Assembly (NCBI GenBank): GCA_030690945.1 | Contig: JAUYFM010000047.1 | Location: forward strand, 1 to 64,000 | Direction of reading: 5' to 3' | Source of the DNA: Smithellaceae bacterium | GTDB taxonomy: Bacteria; Desulfobacterota; Syntrophia; Syntrophales; Smithellaceae | DNA length: 64,000 bases | Part shown: positions 41,283 to 51,600 of the stretch, in pieces | Position numbering within the stretch: the first letter of the stretch is position 1 | How the letters are laid out: every line of letters starts with the position of its first letter | Program-made: the position numbers and the translations under genes | The notes under the pieces: generated by a model | The model's database searches: none | What the model was told of the DNA's origin: nothing | Seen by the model: the letters and a program-made list of their open reading frames with translations, nothing else

Positions 41283-42593
41283 TTATTTATCATCATCATC
41301 GTCGTCATCATTGAGTGCGGACAGGTCACCTTCCGAACCTTGCGGCACTTCCGCCTGGATAGAACGTCCTATGCCACGCATCAGGAGTACCATGATGAAA
41401 AAGAGTATAACCATCGAAGCAATGATAATCAGGATAACGGTTGCAGTCCATGCCTTAGCTTCTTTCTCGATATTCTGAGATACTTTGGTTGCTGCTTCAT
41501 TGTATTTTTCAACTTCCACGCCCATACCGATCCAACCAAAACCGGCGGGTTGAGTCAAGTTTGTTGCATAAAACTTAATCGGCGCATAAGCAACGAATTT
41601 GGTATTACCGGCAAACTTATAAGTGATAATCCCCGATTTTCCAGCCGCCGCATTTTTGGCGATATTTTGCAAATTCGGGTCCATGAAGCCCAGCGAATTA
41701 AGATCCAGAACTTCGATGCCCTTTTTGGTTGATTCCGCAACGTTCTGTTCGGAAAGCGCAGGAACAAGATTACCTGCGTTGTCCAGACCGATGATATGGT
41801 AGTCATTGGGATGAGAAATCACATAACCACGGTCATCAACCATAAAAGAATAGTTGCCCGTTGTGGCGTCTGCTTCAAAAACATGCTCCGCCTGAGTAGG
41901 AATGATTTGATCGGTAAATTTCGCCAGCTGACGATAGTCCATAGCCAGACTGATGATGCCGGCAAATCCGTCTTTGGAAAAGACGGGTGTCGAAAAGCGA
42001 ATAATTCCCGAAAATCTCTGTCCCTTTTCAAACGCTGCTTTATCGACGTAACTGCCTGTTACCGGAGCAACATACACTTCGCCCTTATTCAGAATTTTTG
42101 TTTTAGCAAAATAATCTTCAGTTTTATATGTTGTATTGGTCGGATTGCTGACATTAACCAGTTTTCCCGCCTGACCACCAACGATTTTAATTTGTTCGTT
42201 GCCGTTTTTGTCAATCAGAGCAATCTCTTTATACAGCGGGCTTAGCACCTGTTGGATTTTGCCGTCTATTTTGACCCAGAGCGGTTTTTTATTTTCAACA
42301 ATAAACTGTTTGTATGCAGCTTCCGTTGCCGGAATAATGGTAGCAACAAGCAAATCCTTTTTGCGCTCCATTAGAAAGTTGGCAACTTCGTCTGCTGTGT
42401 TGATGGCACGCATTTTTATTTCTTCCTGAGATTTCTGGTCGAGAACGTTAACGGTTCTCGCCTTTATGGTATCCCCCAGCCTGAACATGCCATTGGCAAT
42501 CAAGAATGCCATCAGTGATAAGGGGATTACGATAAGCAGGAAGAACACGCCTCCTACAGTAAGATACTGCTTCTTTTTCTTAGATTCTGCCAT
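41283..42593 (-). CDS. Cache-domain membrane sensor protein without a recognizable output domain
   Basis: Two TM segments flanking a Cache-like extracytoplasmic domain; C-terminus SIQAEVPQGSEGDLSALNDDDDDDDK. Confidence 0.7.
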   Translation of the reverse strand: MAESKKKKQYLTVGGVFFLLIVIPLSLMAFLIANGMFRLGDTIKARTVNVLDQKSQEEIKMRAINTADEVANFLMERKKDLLVATIIPATEAAYKQFIVENKKPLWVKIDGKIQQVLSPLYKEIALIDKNGNEQIKIVGGQAGKLVNVSNPTNTTYKTEDYFAKTKILNKGEVYVAPVTGSYVDKAAFEKGQRFSGIIRFSTPVFSKDGFAGIISLAMDYRQLAKFTDQIIPTQAEHVFEADATTGNYSFMVDDRGYVISHPNDYHIIGLDNAGNLVPALSEQNVAESTKKGIEVLDLNSLGFMDPNLQNIAKNAAAGKSGIITYKFAGNTKFVAYAPIKFYATNLTQPAGFGWIGMGVEVEKYNEAATKVSQNIEKEAKAWTATVILIIIASMVILFFIMVLLMRGIGRSIQAEVPQGSEGDLSALNDDDDDDDK

Positions 42594-42641
42594 TACTATT
42601 TCCCCCTAACCTAGGTTATTTTTGTGGTTAACTTGTTTATA

Positions 42642-43016
42642 TTAACCCAAAAAGTAACGCATGAAGGGGTTGGCATAAAGCAGTACGAGAGAAACGACCA
42701 GTGCATAAATGGCGATCGATTCGGCCATGGCCATACCAATCAGCATGGTCATCATGATTTTGCCCTGTACGCCTGGGTTTCTTCCTACTGCCTGACAAGC
42801 TCCACTTGCTGCTGTTCCAATGCCTAAGCCTGCGCCAACGGCTCCCACACCTATTGCGATTCCCGCGGCTAACATGGCTCCAACGGCGAAAATAGCTTTT
42901 GTGTAAGATTCACCTGCTGGTATTGTTTCTGCTGCAAAAACGAGCGAACTCGATAAAAGCAGAACTACTACTGAACCAAATGCTGTTAAAATTACCATAC
43001 CCGATTTGTGTGACAT
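42642..43016 (-). CDS. atpE: F0F1 ATP synthase subunit c with N-terminal signal-like extension
   Basis: GAVGAGLGIGTAASGACQAVGRNP ... GMAMAESIAIYALVVSLVLLYANPF; RBS ggaaaggag before ATG 43016. Confidence 0.92.
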   Translation of the reverse strand: MSHKSGMVILTAFGSVVVLLLSSSLVFAAETIPAGESYTKAIFAVGAMLAAGIAIGVGAVGAGLGIGTAASGACQAVGRNPGVQGKIMMTMLIGMAMAESIAIYALVVSLVLLYANPFMRYFLG

Positions 43017-43510
43017 GTTTGTCTCCTTTCCTAGCCCAATGTTTATTATTAACCCTCGAATGCATAGCATGTTTTTTGATACCATTCAAAGAGGAATTAA
43101 CTCAAATGTCAATCGGGAGAACGTTAATGCACGAGATGTGCCATTGCTGGAATATGGGGGATAATTTCCAGATATTGTTTTTTTAAATTAAGGAAAGTCG
43201 AAAACCAGATGATCTAATTTGTTGAGATTCCTTTAATTCATTTCTGAGGAGGTCAATGAAAAAAAGCGAATGTCTTTTTTTTAAAAACACAGATTAGTTT
43301 AATATTAAATTATGATTTAATGTTTTGTTAAACGGGCTACCATAAAACATTCAACCACGAAAATAGGGTATGAACCAATTTTTCATTGTGTTAAATGGAA
43401 ATAAATCATTTTATATTTCTGTTGAAATTTTACGATAATGTCGTTACGATTAAAATCAAATCGGGATAATGATATAAAAATATCAAGAAGTCACAATATA
43501 AAGGATTGTC

Positions 43511-43690
43511 ATGCAGGAGCTTTTAACAGCGGTAACTTACCCCATAGTCTGGCTCATTTGTGCTTATCTCTTAAAAATTGAAAGTGGTCTGGCAAAACTG
43601 CTGATTTCGCTGACAGCGGCAATCCTGGTTTACGTTTTAATCGGTATCAAGCGAACTCAAAAAGAAAATCATAAGGAAAATGAAGATTAA
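43511..43690 (+). CDS. Small membrane protein (59 aa) upstream of the histidine kinase
   Basis: MQELLTAVTYPIVWLICAYLLKIESGLAKLLISLTAAILVYVLIGIKRTQKENHKENED*; stop abuts the kinase start. Confidence 0.5.
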   Translation: MQELLTAVTYPIVWLICAYLLKIESGLAKLLISLTAAILVYVLIGIKRTQKENHKENED

Positions 43691-46273
43691 GTGACTTTGT
43701 TCAGAAAGGCATACAAGCTTCTGCGTCAGGCATTGAGTATCCGTATCTGGCTGGCCAGTATTGTTGTTATTCTTCTAATTCTCCTGCTGGCTTTGACGGT
43801 GAACAATGCCCGTGAAAAAGAAATGGCGGATTTATTTAGCCGTCAACAATTGGCATCCGCTCAAAACGCGGCGGCGCGATTGACGGATATTCTTTTACAG
43901 GTGGAAAGAAATATTGTCTTATTTTCCTACTTTGATCCCGACGGAAAAATACTCACGAAAGAAGATTATCGAGAACTGGAGGTGCTTTATTCTGTTTGGG
44001 GAAAAACAATTGATGCGGTGTTGGTTTTTGATGCCGATGAAAAAATCAGACGCATTCTGCCACAGGGCGCCCTTCCCAGCATCGATCTGACCGAACACTT
44101 CAGATCTTTAAAACAACGTCAAAGTCAATACTTAACATTAGCTTTATCGGAGAAGCTATCCAGAGATTCCATGCCTCAAAAACAGAATTGGTATTTAGTC
44201 TGGGGTTATCCCATCTGGCGGCATAATAATATTTTTGCCGGCGCATGGATGGTGTCTTTTTCACTTGCCGAACTGGTCGGTGCGGGCGAAAAACAAATCA
44301 GTGATAACCAACTGGGAAATTTGTGGCTGGTGAATGAGCAGGGTCAAGTATTGCTGCACCCTGACGCGTCGTTTATCGGAAAGAATATCAGCGATCTGGT
44401 AAAAAATAATCAGGGGGAGACAATAGTATTCCCATCAGACAGCGGCCGGCACATGAATTCCAAAATTCTTCAGAGCGATAACAAGATGCAAAGAAGCGTC
44501 ATTGCCTACTACCCGCTTAAAATTGCCGGAAATACTTGGTTTGTCATGGTGACGGCGCCATACAGTCGTGTCGTTGCTCCCGTGCGCACCACATTTATAT
44601 ACACCATGTTCAGCGCGCTTGTGCTGATTTTAGTTCTGGTGGTCGTCGGCATTTATTTTGCCTTCCGTGAAGGAAAAAGATGGCGGATGAGAGAAGAGCA
44701 GGAAAGACTCAAAGAGCGAGAAGCTTGGCAGGAAAGGCTGCTTCGGGAAAAGAAAACTATCGACGGCATTATCGAAGGTTCTCCGATTCCCAGCTTTGTG
44801 ATCAATAAGGAGCATCAAGTCATTTTATGGAACCGGGCCTGTGTTGAATTGACGGGATGCCCCGCGGAGGATATGTTGGGCACAGATCAGCATTACAAAT
44901 CGTTTTATTCCGTAAAAAGGCCTTTGGTTGTTGACTTAATCGTGGACAACGATATTGACGCTCTCAATCAATACTACGGTTCAAAAAAAGTAAAGAAATC
45001 GGATAAGGTTCTTGGGGCTTATGAAGCCTATGATCATTTTGACAACCTGGGTGGCCGCAGCCGGTATATGTATTTTCTAGCGGCGCCCATTTGTGACGAA
45101 GAAGGCAATACCATTGCGGCAATGGAAACGCTGCAGGATATTTCGCGTGAGGAGGAACTCACGAGCAGTTTGAGGGAATATGCCGAGACGTTGCAGAATG
45201 AACTTGGGGAAAATATCGAATTGCGACGGGAGATCGAGGGGCTTTATAACTACCTGCAGTCTATTGTGAAGAGTCTGCCGGATAAAATTTACGAAATGGA
45301 TAAAGATGGTATTGTTAATTTTGTCAGCCGGAGCAGAAGAATGGAAGGCGGTCGATCGCCGCGTGAACTCAAAGGCAGACATTTTATGGAGTTTGTCGCG
45401 CCCGAGGATGAAAGTTTTGTGATGTCCAAGTGGGAAGACGCCAAAAAAGGTATTTTCACACCTTACGAAATTGAAACCACAAGACAAGACGGCCAAAAGA
45501 TTAATCTTCTGATTACTACGTCTCCTGTTGTCGGAACGGATCATTATATTCTCGTGCAACGCGATATTACGGAATTCAAGAATCTGGAAAAGAAGCTCTA
45601 TAACAGCCAGAAACTCGCAGCGCTGGGGCAGCTTTCCGCCGGGATTGCCCATGAAGTGCGCAACCCGCTGTCAGCCATTAAAATGAGTTTGCAAATTCTA
45701 GAAAAGCGCATGAACCCGGAAGGCAATGATCTTAAAAGATTTAAAATCGCGCAAAAAGAAGTTGAACACTTGGAAGAGTTGGTTAACGATGTACTGGTTT
45801 TTGCCAAACCCATGGAACCCAAAATAGCGTCTGTCGATCTCTCCCGCGTACTGGAACAGGCTATTGCTCTTTCCGAAAAAATTATTCATGATAAACAGAT
45901 CAATGTCAAGCTGGAAGCGCGGGAAATTCAGATGGTTAAGGCGGATGCGGCGATGATTACGGATGCTTTTGTGAATATTGTCCGCAATGCGGTTGAAGCA
46001 TTAGAGGACAAGGGTTACATCCGCATTTATGCCCGGAGTATCGGGAGTCAGCCGCCTTCGGTTCTTGTTGTTGTGGAAGATAACGGCTGCGGTATTGATG
46101 ATGCAGACATGCCTCATCTGTTTAATCCTTTTTTTACCAAGAAAAAATACGGTACGGGCCTTGGGCTTTCCCAAGTGATGAAAATTGTGGAAGTGCATCA
46201 GGGAAAACTCGAGATTATCAGTGAGAAGGACAAAGGGACGAAGGTTTGTGTAACATTGCCCTGTGGTGAATAA
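43691..46273 (+). CDS. PAS-containing sensor histidine kinase (NtrB-type)
   Basis: dCache-like N-terminus, PAS domains, H-box AGIAHEVRNPLSAIKMSLQIL, N/G boxes. Confidence 0.93.
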   Translation: MTLFRKAYKLLRQALSIRIWLASIVVILLILLLALTVNNAREKEMADLFSRQQLASAQNAAARLTDILLQVERNIVLFSYFDPDGKILTKEDYRELEVLYSVWGKTIDAVLVFDADEKIRRILPQGALPSIDLTEHFRSLKQRQSQYLTLALSEKLSRDSMPQKQNWYLVWGYPIWRHNNIFAGAWMVSFSLAELVGAGEKQISDNQLGNLWLVNEQGQVLLHPDASFIGKNISDLVKNNQGETIVFPSDSGRHMNSKILQSDNKMQRSVIAYYPLKIAGNTWFVMVTAPYSRVVAPVRTTFIYTMFSALVLILVLVVVGIYFAFREGKRWRMREEQERLKEREAWQERLLREKKTIDGIIEGSPIPSFVINKEHQVILWNRACVELTGCPAEDMLGTDQHYKSFYSVKRPLVVDLIVDNDIDALNQYYGSKKVKKSDKVLGAYEAYDHFDNLGGRSRYMYFLAAPICDEEGNTIAAMETLQDISREEELTSSLREYAETLQNELGENIELRREIEGLYNYLQSIVKSLPDKIYEMDKDGIVNFVSRSRRMEGGRSPRELKGRHFMEFVAPEDESFVMSKWEDAKKGIFTPYEIETTRQDGQKINLLITTSPVVGTDHYILVQRDITEFKNLEKKLYNSQKLAALGQLSAGIAHEVRNPLSAIKMSLQILEKRMNPEGNDLKRFKIAQKEVEHLEELVNDVLVFAKPMEPKIASVDLSRVLEQAIALSEKIIHDKQINVKLEAREIQMVKADAAMITDAFVNIVRNAVEALEDKGYIRIYARSIGSQPPSVLVVVEDNGCGIDDADMPHLFNPFFTKKKYGTGLGLSQVMKIVEVHQGKLEIISEKDKGTKVCVTLPCGE

Positions 46274-46352
46274 CATCTCGTTTGAGAACACCGGGGATGT
46301 ATGAAAGCGGATGGCGCGTAAAAAAATCAACTGAATGGCGAAGGTTACGTTT

Positions 46353-47738
46353 ATGGCGAGTATTCTGGTTATTGATGATGACGCATCGATTGTGGAGACG
46401 CTGGATTTATACTTAACGGAAGAGGGATACACCGTCAGGACAGCCCTGACGGGCACTGATGGCTTGAATAAATACGTGCAGGAACCTTCGGATGTTGTCA
46501 TTTTGGATATCCGTCTGCCGGATGTGGACGGGTTCGACGTTCTGGAAGATCTCAAGGAAGAAAATGAAAATGTTAAAGTGATCATGATTACCGCTTTCCA
46601 TGACATGGAAACAACTATCAATGCCATGAAGGGCGGCGCTTTTGATTATATTCATAAACCAGTCAATGTCGATGAACTGGATCTGGCGATTAAGAAGGCC
46701 GTAAAGTCTCTCGAGATGGAGAAAAAAATTGACGGTCTTCTGATGGAGCCGTCACGCAGTTTCCGGGTTGGGGATATTATCGGCACCGGCAACGAAATGC
46801 GGGAAATCTTCAAAACAATCGGCATTGTTTCCAAAAGCCGCACAACGGTGCTTATTCAGGGAGACAGCGGAACGGGCAAGGAGTTAATTGCCAAGGTTAT
46901 TCATAATAATACCTCACCTGCGGAACCGTTTATTGCCGTGAACTGCTCAGCCATTGTTGAGACGCTTTTGGAATCGGAATTATTCGGCCATGAAAAAGGA
47001 TCGTTCACCGGGGCTATCGCCCGAAAACTGGGTAAGTTTGAGTTGGCCAGGTTTGGTACGGTATTCCTGGATGAAATCAGTGAAATGTCCGTCAATTTGC
47101 AGGCCAAACTTCTGCGTGTTTTGCAGGAAATGGAATTTGAACGCGTCGGGGGTAAGGACCGGGTGAAAGTGCATGCCCGCATCATGGCCGCGACCAATAA
47201 AGATTTAAAAACGATGGTCAAAGAAGGCAAATTCCGTGATGACTTGTATTACCGTTTGAATATTGTCGCCATTAACCTGCCGCCGCTGCGCACGCGTCGC
47301 CAGGATATACCGCCTTTGATTGATTATTTGTTGTCCAAAATCAATCTGGATCTGCATAAAAAAATTGTCGGTGTTTCCGGTGAAGTGATGGAAAAGTTTA
47401 TGACCTATGCCTGGCCGGGTAATATTCGCGAACTGGAGAACCTGCTGGTGAGGGCTTGTGTTGTCGCCAAAGGCCAGGTGCTGGGTGTCGGTGATTTTCC
47501 GGAATTGGGAAAGGACGATCCGTCAATTGTGGCGCCAAAGGATCAAACCGCGGATGTATTTACACCGGAAGAGCCTGGTAAATTTTTAACCCTCGATCAG
47601 GTTGAAGAACGTTACATTCGTAAAATTATCAAGGAAACGGGTAAAAATAAAGGGGAAATCTGTGAAACACTGGGTATCTCCCGCCCCACCTTCGAGCGCA
47701 AACTGGAGAAGTACGGTATTTCGTTTGAGAGAGAATAA
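46353..47738 (+). CDS. Sigma-54-dependent response regulator (NtrC-type)
   Basis: Receiver DVVILDIRLPDVDGFDVL, GDSGTGKELIAKVIHN, GSFTGAIARK, Fis HTH. Confidence 0.94.
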   Translation: MASILVIDDDASIVETLDLYLTEEGYTVRTALTGTDGLNKYVQEPSDVVILDIRLPDVDGFDVLEDLKEENENVKVIMITAFHDMETTINAMKGGAFDYIHKPVNVDELDLAIKKAVKSLEMEKKIDGLLMEPSRSFRVGDIIGTGNEMREIFKTIGIVSKSRTTVLIQGDSGTGKELIAKVIHNNTSPAEPFIAVNCSAIVETLLESELFGHEKGSFTGAIARKLGKFELARFGTVFLDEISEMSVNLQAKLLRVLQEMEFERVGGKDRVKVHARIMAATNKDLKTMVKEGKFRDDLYYRLNIVAINLPPLRTRRQDIPPLIDYLLSKINLDLHKKIVGVSGEVMEKFMTYAWPGNIRELENLLVRACVVAKGQVLGVGDFPELGKDDPSIVAPKDQTADVFTPEEPGKFLTLDQVEERYIRKIIKETGKNKGEICETLGISRPTFERKLEKYGISFERE

Positions 47739-47740
47739 CT

Positions 47741-48340
47741 TTGAAAATTATTAGCGCAGAATTTATTAAAAGTGCCGTATGGCCTCCCCAGTATCCGCCG
47801 GGGATTTTGCCGGAAATTGCTTTTGTGGGACGTTCCAATGTCGGGAAATCATCTCTGATGAACACGCTGGTCGGCCGGAAAAAACTGGCCAAAACCAGCA
47901 ACACGCCAGGCAGAACACAACTGATCAATTTTTTTGCCGTCAACGAGAAAATTTCGTTTGTGGATTTGCCCGGATATGGTTTTGCCAAAGTGGCCCAATC
48001 CGTGAAAAAAGATTGGGGAGATATGATAGAATCCTATCTGCGGGAAAGGCAAAATCTGGCGATGGTCATTTTTATTCTGGATATCCGCCGCGATCCAAGC
48101 GTCGATGACTTAGCTTTGCGCGATTGGTTGGAGCACTATCGTATTCCCTATATAAGCATCTTAACCAAAGCCGATAAGCTGTCGAACAACCAGGCGATTG
48201 GACGTCAGAGACTCATTGAGAAATCGCTGGGCGTAAATGCTCAGAAAAAAACAATTCTTTTCTCCGCGCAAACACAGAAGGGAAAGGAAGAGCTTTGGCA
48301 ATTTCTAGAAAATCATCTGGCCTCCCTGGAGAACCTCTAG
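47741..48340 (+). CDS. engB: Ribosome biogenesis GTP-binding protein YihA/YsxC
   Basis: EIAFVGRSNVGKSSLMNTLVGRKKLAKTSNTPGRTQLINFF, DLPGYGFAKV. Confidence 0.95.
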   Translation: MKIISAEFIKSAVWPPQYPPGILPEIAFVGRSNVGKSSLMNTLVGRKKLAKTSNTPGRTQLINFFAVNEKISFVDLPGYGFAKVAQSVKKDWGDMIESYLRERQNLAMVIFILDIRRDPSVDDLALRDWLEHYRIPYISILTKADKLSNNQAIGRQRLIEKSLGVNAQKKTILFSAQTQKGKEELWQFLENHLASLENL

Positions 48341-48551
48341 AATAAAAGCACTTTAAAACACCAGCGCTCTTTTGGTTCATCTTCAAGAAACTTAAGGTCT
48401 TAAAATTAAGGATAAAATGATCTGGAATGTGCCGTGTTTCTAAAAAATTCCCTTGAGAGCAAGAGATGCATTATGAACGTTGGTCAAATATTTATATTAA
48501 TTATTTCAAATACTTAAATGCTAAAATCCAAATAAATAAATCTTCTGCGCT

Positions 48552-48608
48552 TGACATGATAAATAAAGTATGTTAGCCGACGGACGCTGGTCAGACGATG
48601 TGTCAGAC
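48552..48608 (+). promoter_or_regulatory. Candidate promoter/operator region of the first Hdr module
   Basis: TTGACA near 48551 and direct repeat GTCAGAC at 48590-48596 and 48602-48608. Confidence 0.35.
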
Positions 48609-48653
48609 AAGTTTTTACATGGCTTTTTTATATAAATTACGAGGTGTGATCAC

Positions 48654-51600
48654 GTGGTAAAAGATAACGAAAAAGTTGGTGCAGTAATGGTGGTTGGCGC
48701 TGGAATCGCCGGCATTCAGGCCTCCCTTGATTTAGCCAATTCCGGAATGAAAGTATATCTCGTTGAAAACGAGATCAGCATCGGCGGTGTCATGGCCCAG
48801 CTGGATAAAACATTTCCCACAAATGACTGTTCCGCCTGTATTTTGTCACCGAAACTGGTTGAAGTCGGTCGTCATCCCAATGTTACCATCAAAACAAGAC
48901 GCACCGTGGAATCCGTAGAAGGCGAGCCGGGAAAGTTCAAAGTTAAACTGACTTCCGCCCCCAGGTACGTGAATCTCGACAAATGCACCGGTTGCGGAGA
49001 CTGTGCGAATGTCTGTCCCATCACCGTTAAAGCCGCATTTAATGGAGAATTAAGCGAACGAAAAGCCATTTATCGGCACTTTCCCCAGGCTATTCCCAGC
49101 GGTTTTGCCATTGACAAATTGGGAACATCACCCTGTAAAGCCAGCTGCCCGACGCACATCAGCGTTCAGGGTTATGTGGCGCTTATTGCCGAAGGAAAAT
49201 TCAAAGAAGCTCTCAAGCTCATTAAGCAGGAAAACCCGTTCCCCATCGTCTGCGGTCGTGTTTGCAACCACCCCTGCGAGACGGCCTGTATGCGCGGAAA
49301 AGTGGAAGATCCTATCGATATTATGCACCTGAAGCAGTTTGTTGCGGATCTCGATATGAACAGCGAGACACGCTATATGCCGGAAAAGAAAGCAAGCAAG
49401 GGCAAAAAAATTGCCGTTATTGGCGCCGGTCCCTCTGGATTGACCTGTGCTTACTATCTGGCCATTGAAGGCTATGATGTGGAAGTTTTCGAAGCACTGC
49501 CCGTAGCCGGCGGCTGGATGGCTGTCGGAATTCCCGAATACCGTCTTCCCAAAAAAGTCCTCAATGCTGAAATCAAGATTATGGAAGACTTGGGAGTTAA
49601 AATTCACCTCAATACAAAAATCGGCAAAGACATTTCATTTGATAAGCTGAAGGCCGATTATAGCGCGATATTCATTGGCTGCGGCACCATGAAGAGCAGC
49701 AAGCTCAATATTCCTGATGAAGAGATGCAGGGCGTCATCCACGGTGTGGATTACCTGATGCAGATCAATCTGGGCAAGAAAGTTTCTCTCGGAGACAGAG
49801 TTGCCGTCATCGGCGGTGGTAACGTAGCCATGGACGCTGTGCGGACAGCAGTCCGCACCGGTTCCAAGAATGTTTTCATCCTCTACCGCCGGACCCGCGC
49901 GGAAATGCCTGCAGCACCAGAAGAAATTGAAGAGGCCATTGAAGAAGGCGTTGAAATGAAATTTCTTGTTGCCCCCAAGCGCGTTGTGGGCAAGGACGGA
50001 AAAGTTACCGGTATCGAATGTACACGCATGGAACTGGGTGAACCGGACAAAAGCGGTCGCCGTCGTCCCATGGAGATCAAGGGTTCTGAATTTATCGTCG
50101 AATGCGACTCCATCGTTCCCGCGATCGGCCAGGAAGCAGACCTTTCCTTTATTACAAAAGAAAGCGGCGTCTCCATCAATAAGTGGAATAACATTGATTA
50201 CGATGAAGTCACTTACGCAACCAATGTTGCCGGCGTTTTCTCCGGCGGTGATGTGGTTACCGGACCGCAGACCGTTGTTAAGGCCGTGTTTGCCGGTAAG
50301 GAAGCAGCCAAATCTATCAATCTTTATCTGATGGGCGAAGATATCAAAGCAGGTCGTGCAAAAGACTGGACCAAAGATCTTGCGGATAAAGCCGATGTTT
50401 CCAACGTGGTTAAGGTTCCGCGTACAAAATATCCCCTCATGAAGCCGGAAGAACGCAAAACCAGTTTTCAGGAAGTCGGCATCGGTTTTGCCGAAGCCCA
50501 GGCGATTGCCGAAGCCAATCGCTGTCTGGCCTGCGGGATCTGTTCCGAGTGTTATCAATGCGTGGATGTCTGTCTTGCGAAAGCCATTGACCACGACATG
50601 AAAATTGAAGAAGAAACGATTGAGGTCGGCGCCGTGATCGCGTCGCCGGGCTTTGAAATATTTGACGCCCGCAAGCGTGGTGAATATGGCTACGGCATTT
50701 ATAAAAATGTTGTTACCGCGCTGCAATTTGAACGCATTCTGTCTGCATCCGGTCCTTTCTTTGGCCACGTCCAGAGAATCTCCGACGGCAAGCAACCCAA
50801 AAAAGTTGCCTTCATTCAATGTGTTGGCTCCCGCGACGTCTCCTGCGAAAACAGCTGGTGTTCATCGGTTTGCTGCATGTATGCAACCAAAGAAGCCATT
50901 ATCGGCAAAGAACACGCCAAAGGACTGGAACCCACCATTTTCTACATGGACATCCGCGCCCACGGTAAGGATTTCGATCGGTTCGTCAACCGCGCCAAGG
51001 ACGAATACGGCATCCGTTACATCCGCTCCATGCCGTCCGTTATTAAAGAATTACAGCAGACCAATAATCTGTTAATTAAGTATGTCAATCAGGACGGCAG
51101 TATGACGGAAGAAGAATTTGACATGGTCGTTCTGTCCGTCGGCCTCATGCCGCCCAAAGAAGCCAAAAAGCTTTCCGCCAGCCTCGGTATTGAACTGGAG
51201 GGACACGGGTTCTGCAAGACTGATCTGGAAAATCCAGTTCAGACCTCGCGTCCCGGCGTGTTTGTCTGCGGCGCTTTCGGCGGACCCAAAGACATTCCCG
51301 AGACCGTTATGGAAGCCTCAGCTGCCGCCGCCTGCGCGGAAGGACTGCTCGCTTCACAGCGCGGCACGATGATTACACCGGCGGACAATCCGGAAGAAAA
51401 AGATTTGCGTGGTCAGGGTGTGCGCACCGGCGTGTTCGTCTGCCACTGCGGTATCAACATCGGCGGCGTCGTCAATGTTCCCGAAGTCCGGGACTATGCC
51501 GCGACACTACCCACCGTTGTTTATACAGCCGATAACCTCTTCACCTGTTCGCAGGATACGGCGGTGAAGATGGCGGAAGTCATCAAAGAACAAAATCTCA

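Noticed and set aside
49128-50819. Long antisense ORFs (e.g. 49635-50819 minus, 394 aa) opposite the hdrA fusion
   Set aside because: Low-complexity shadow ORFs lacking domain signals, opposite a strongly supported gene
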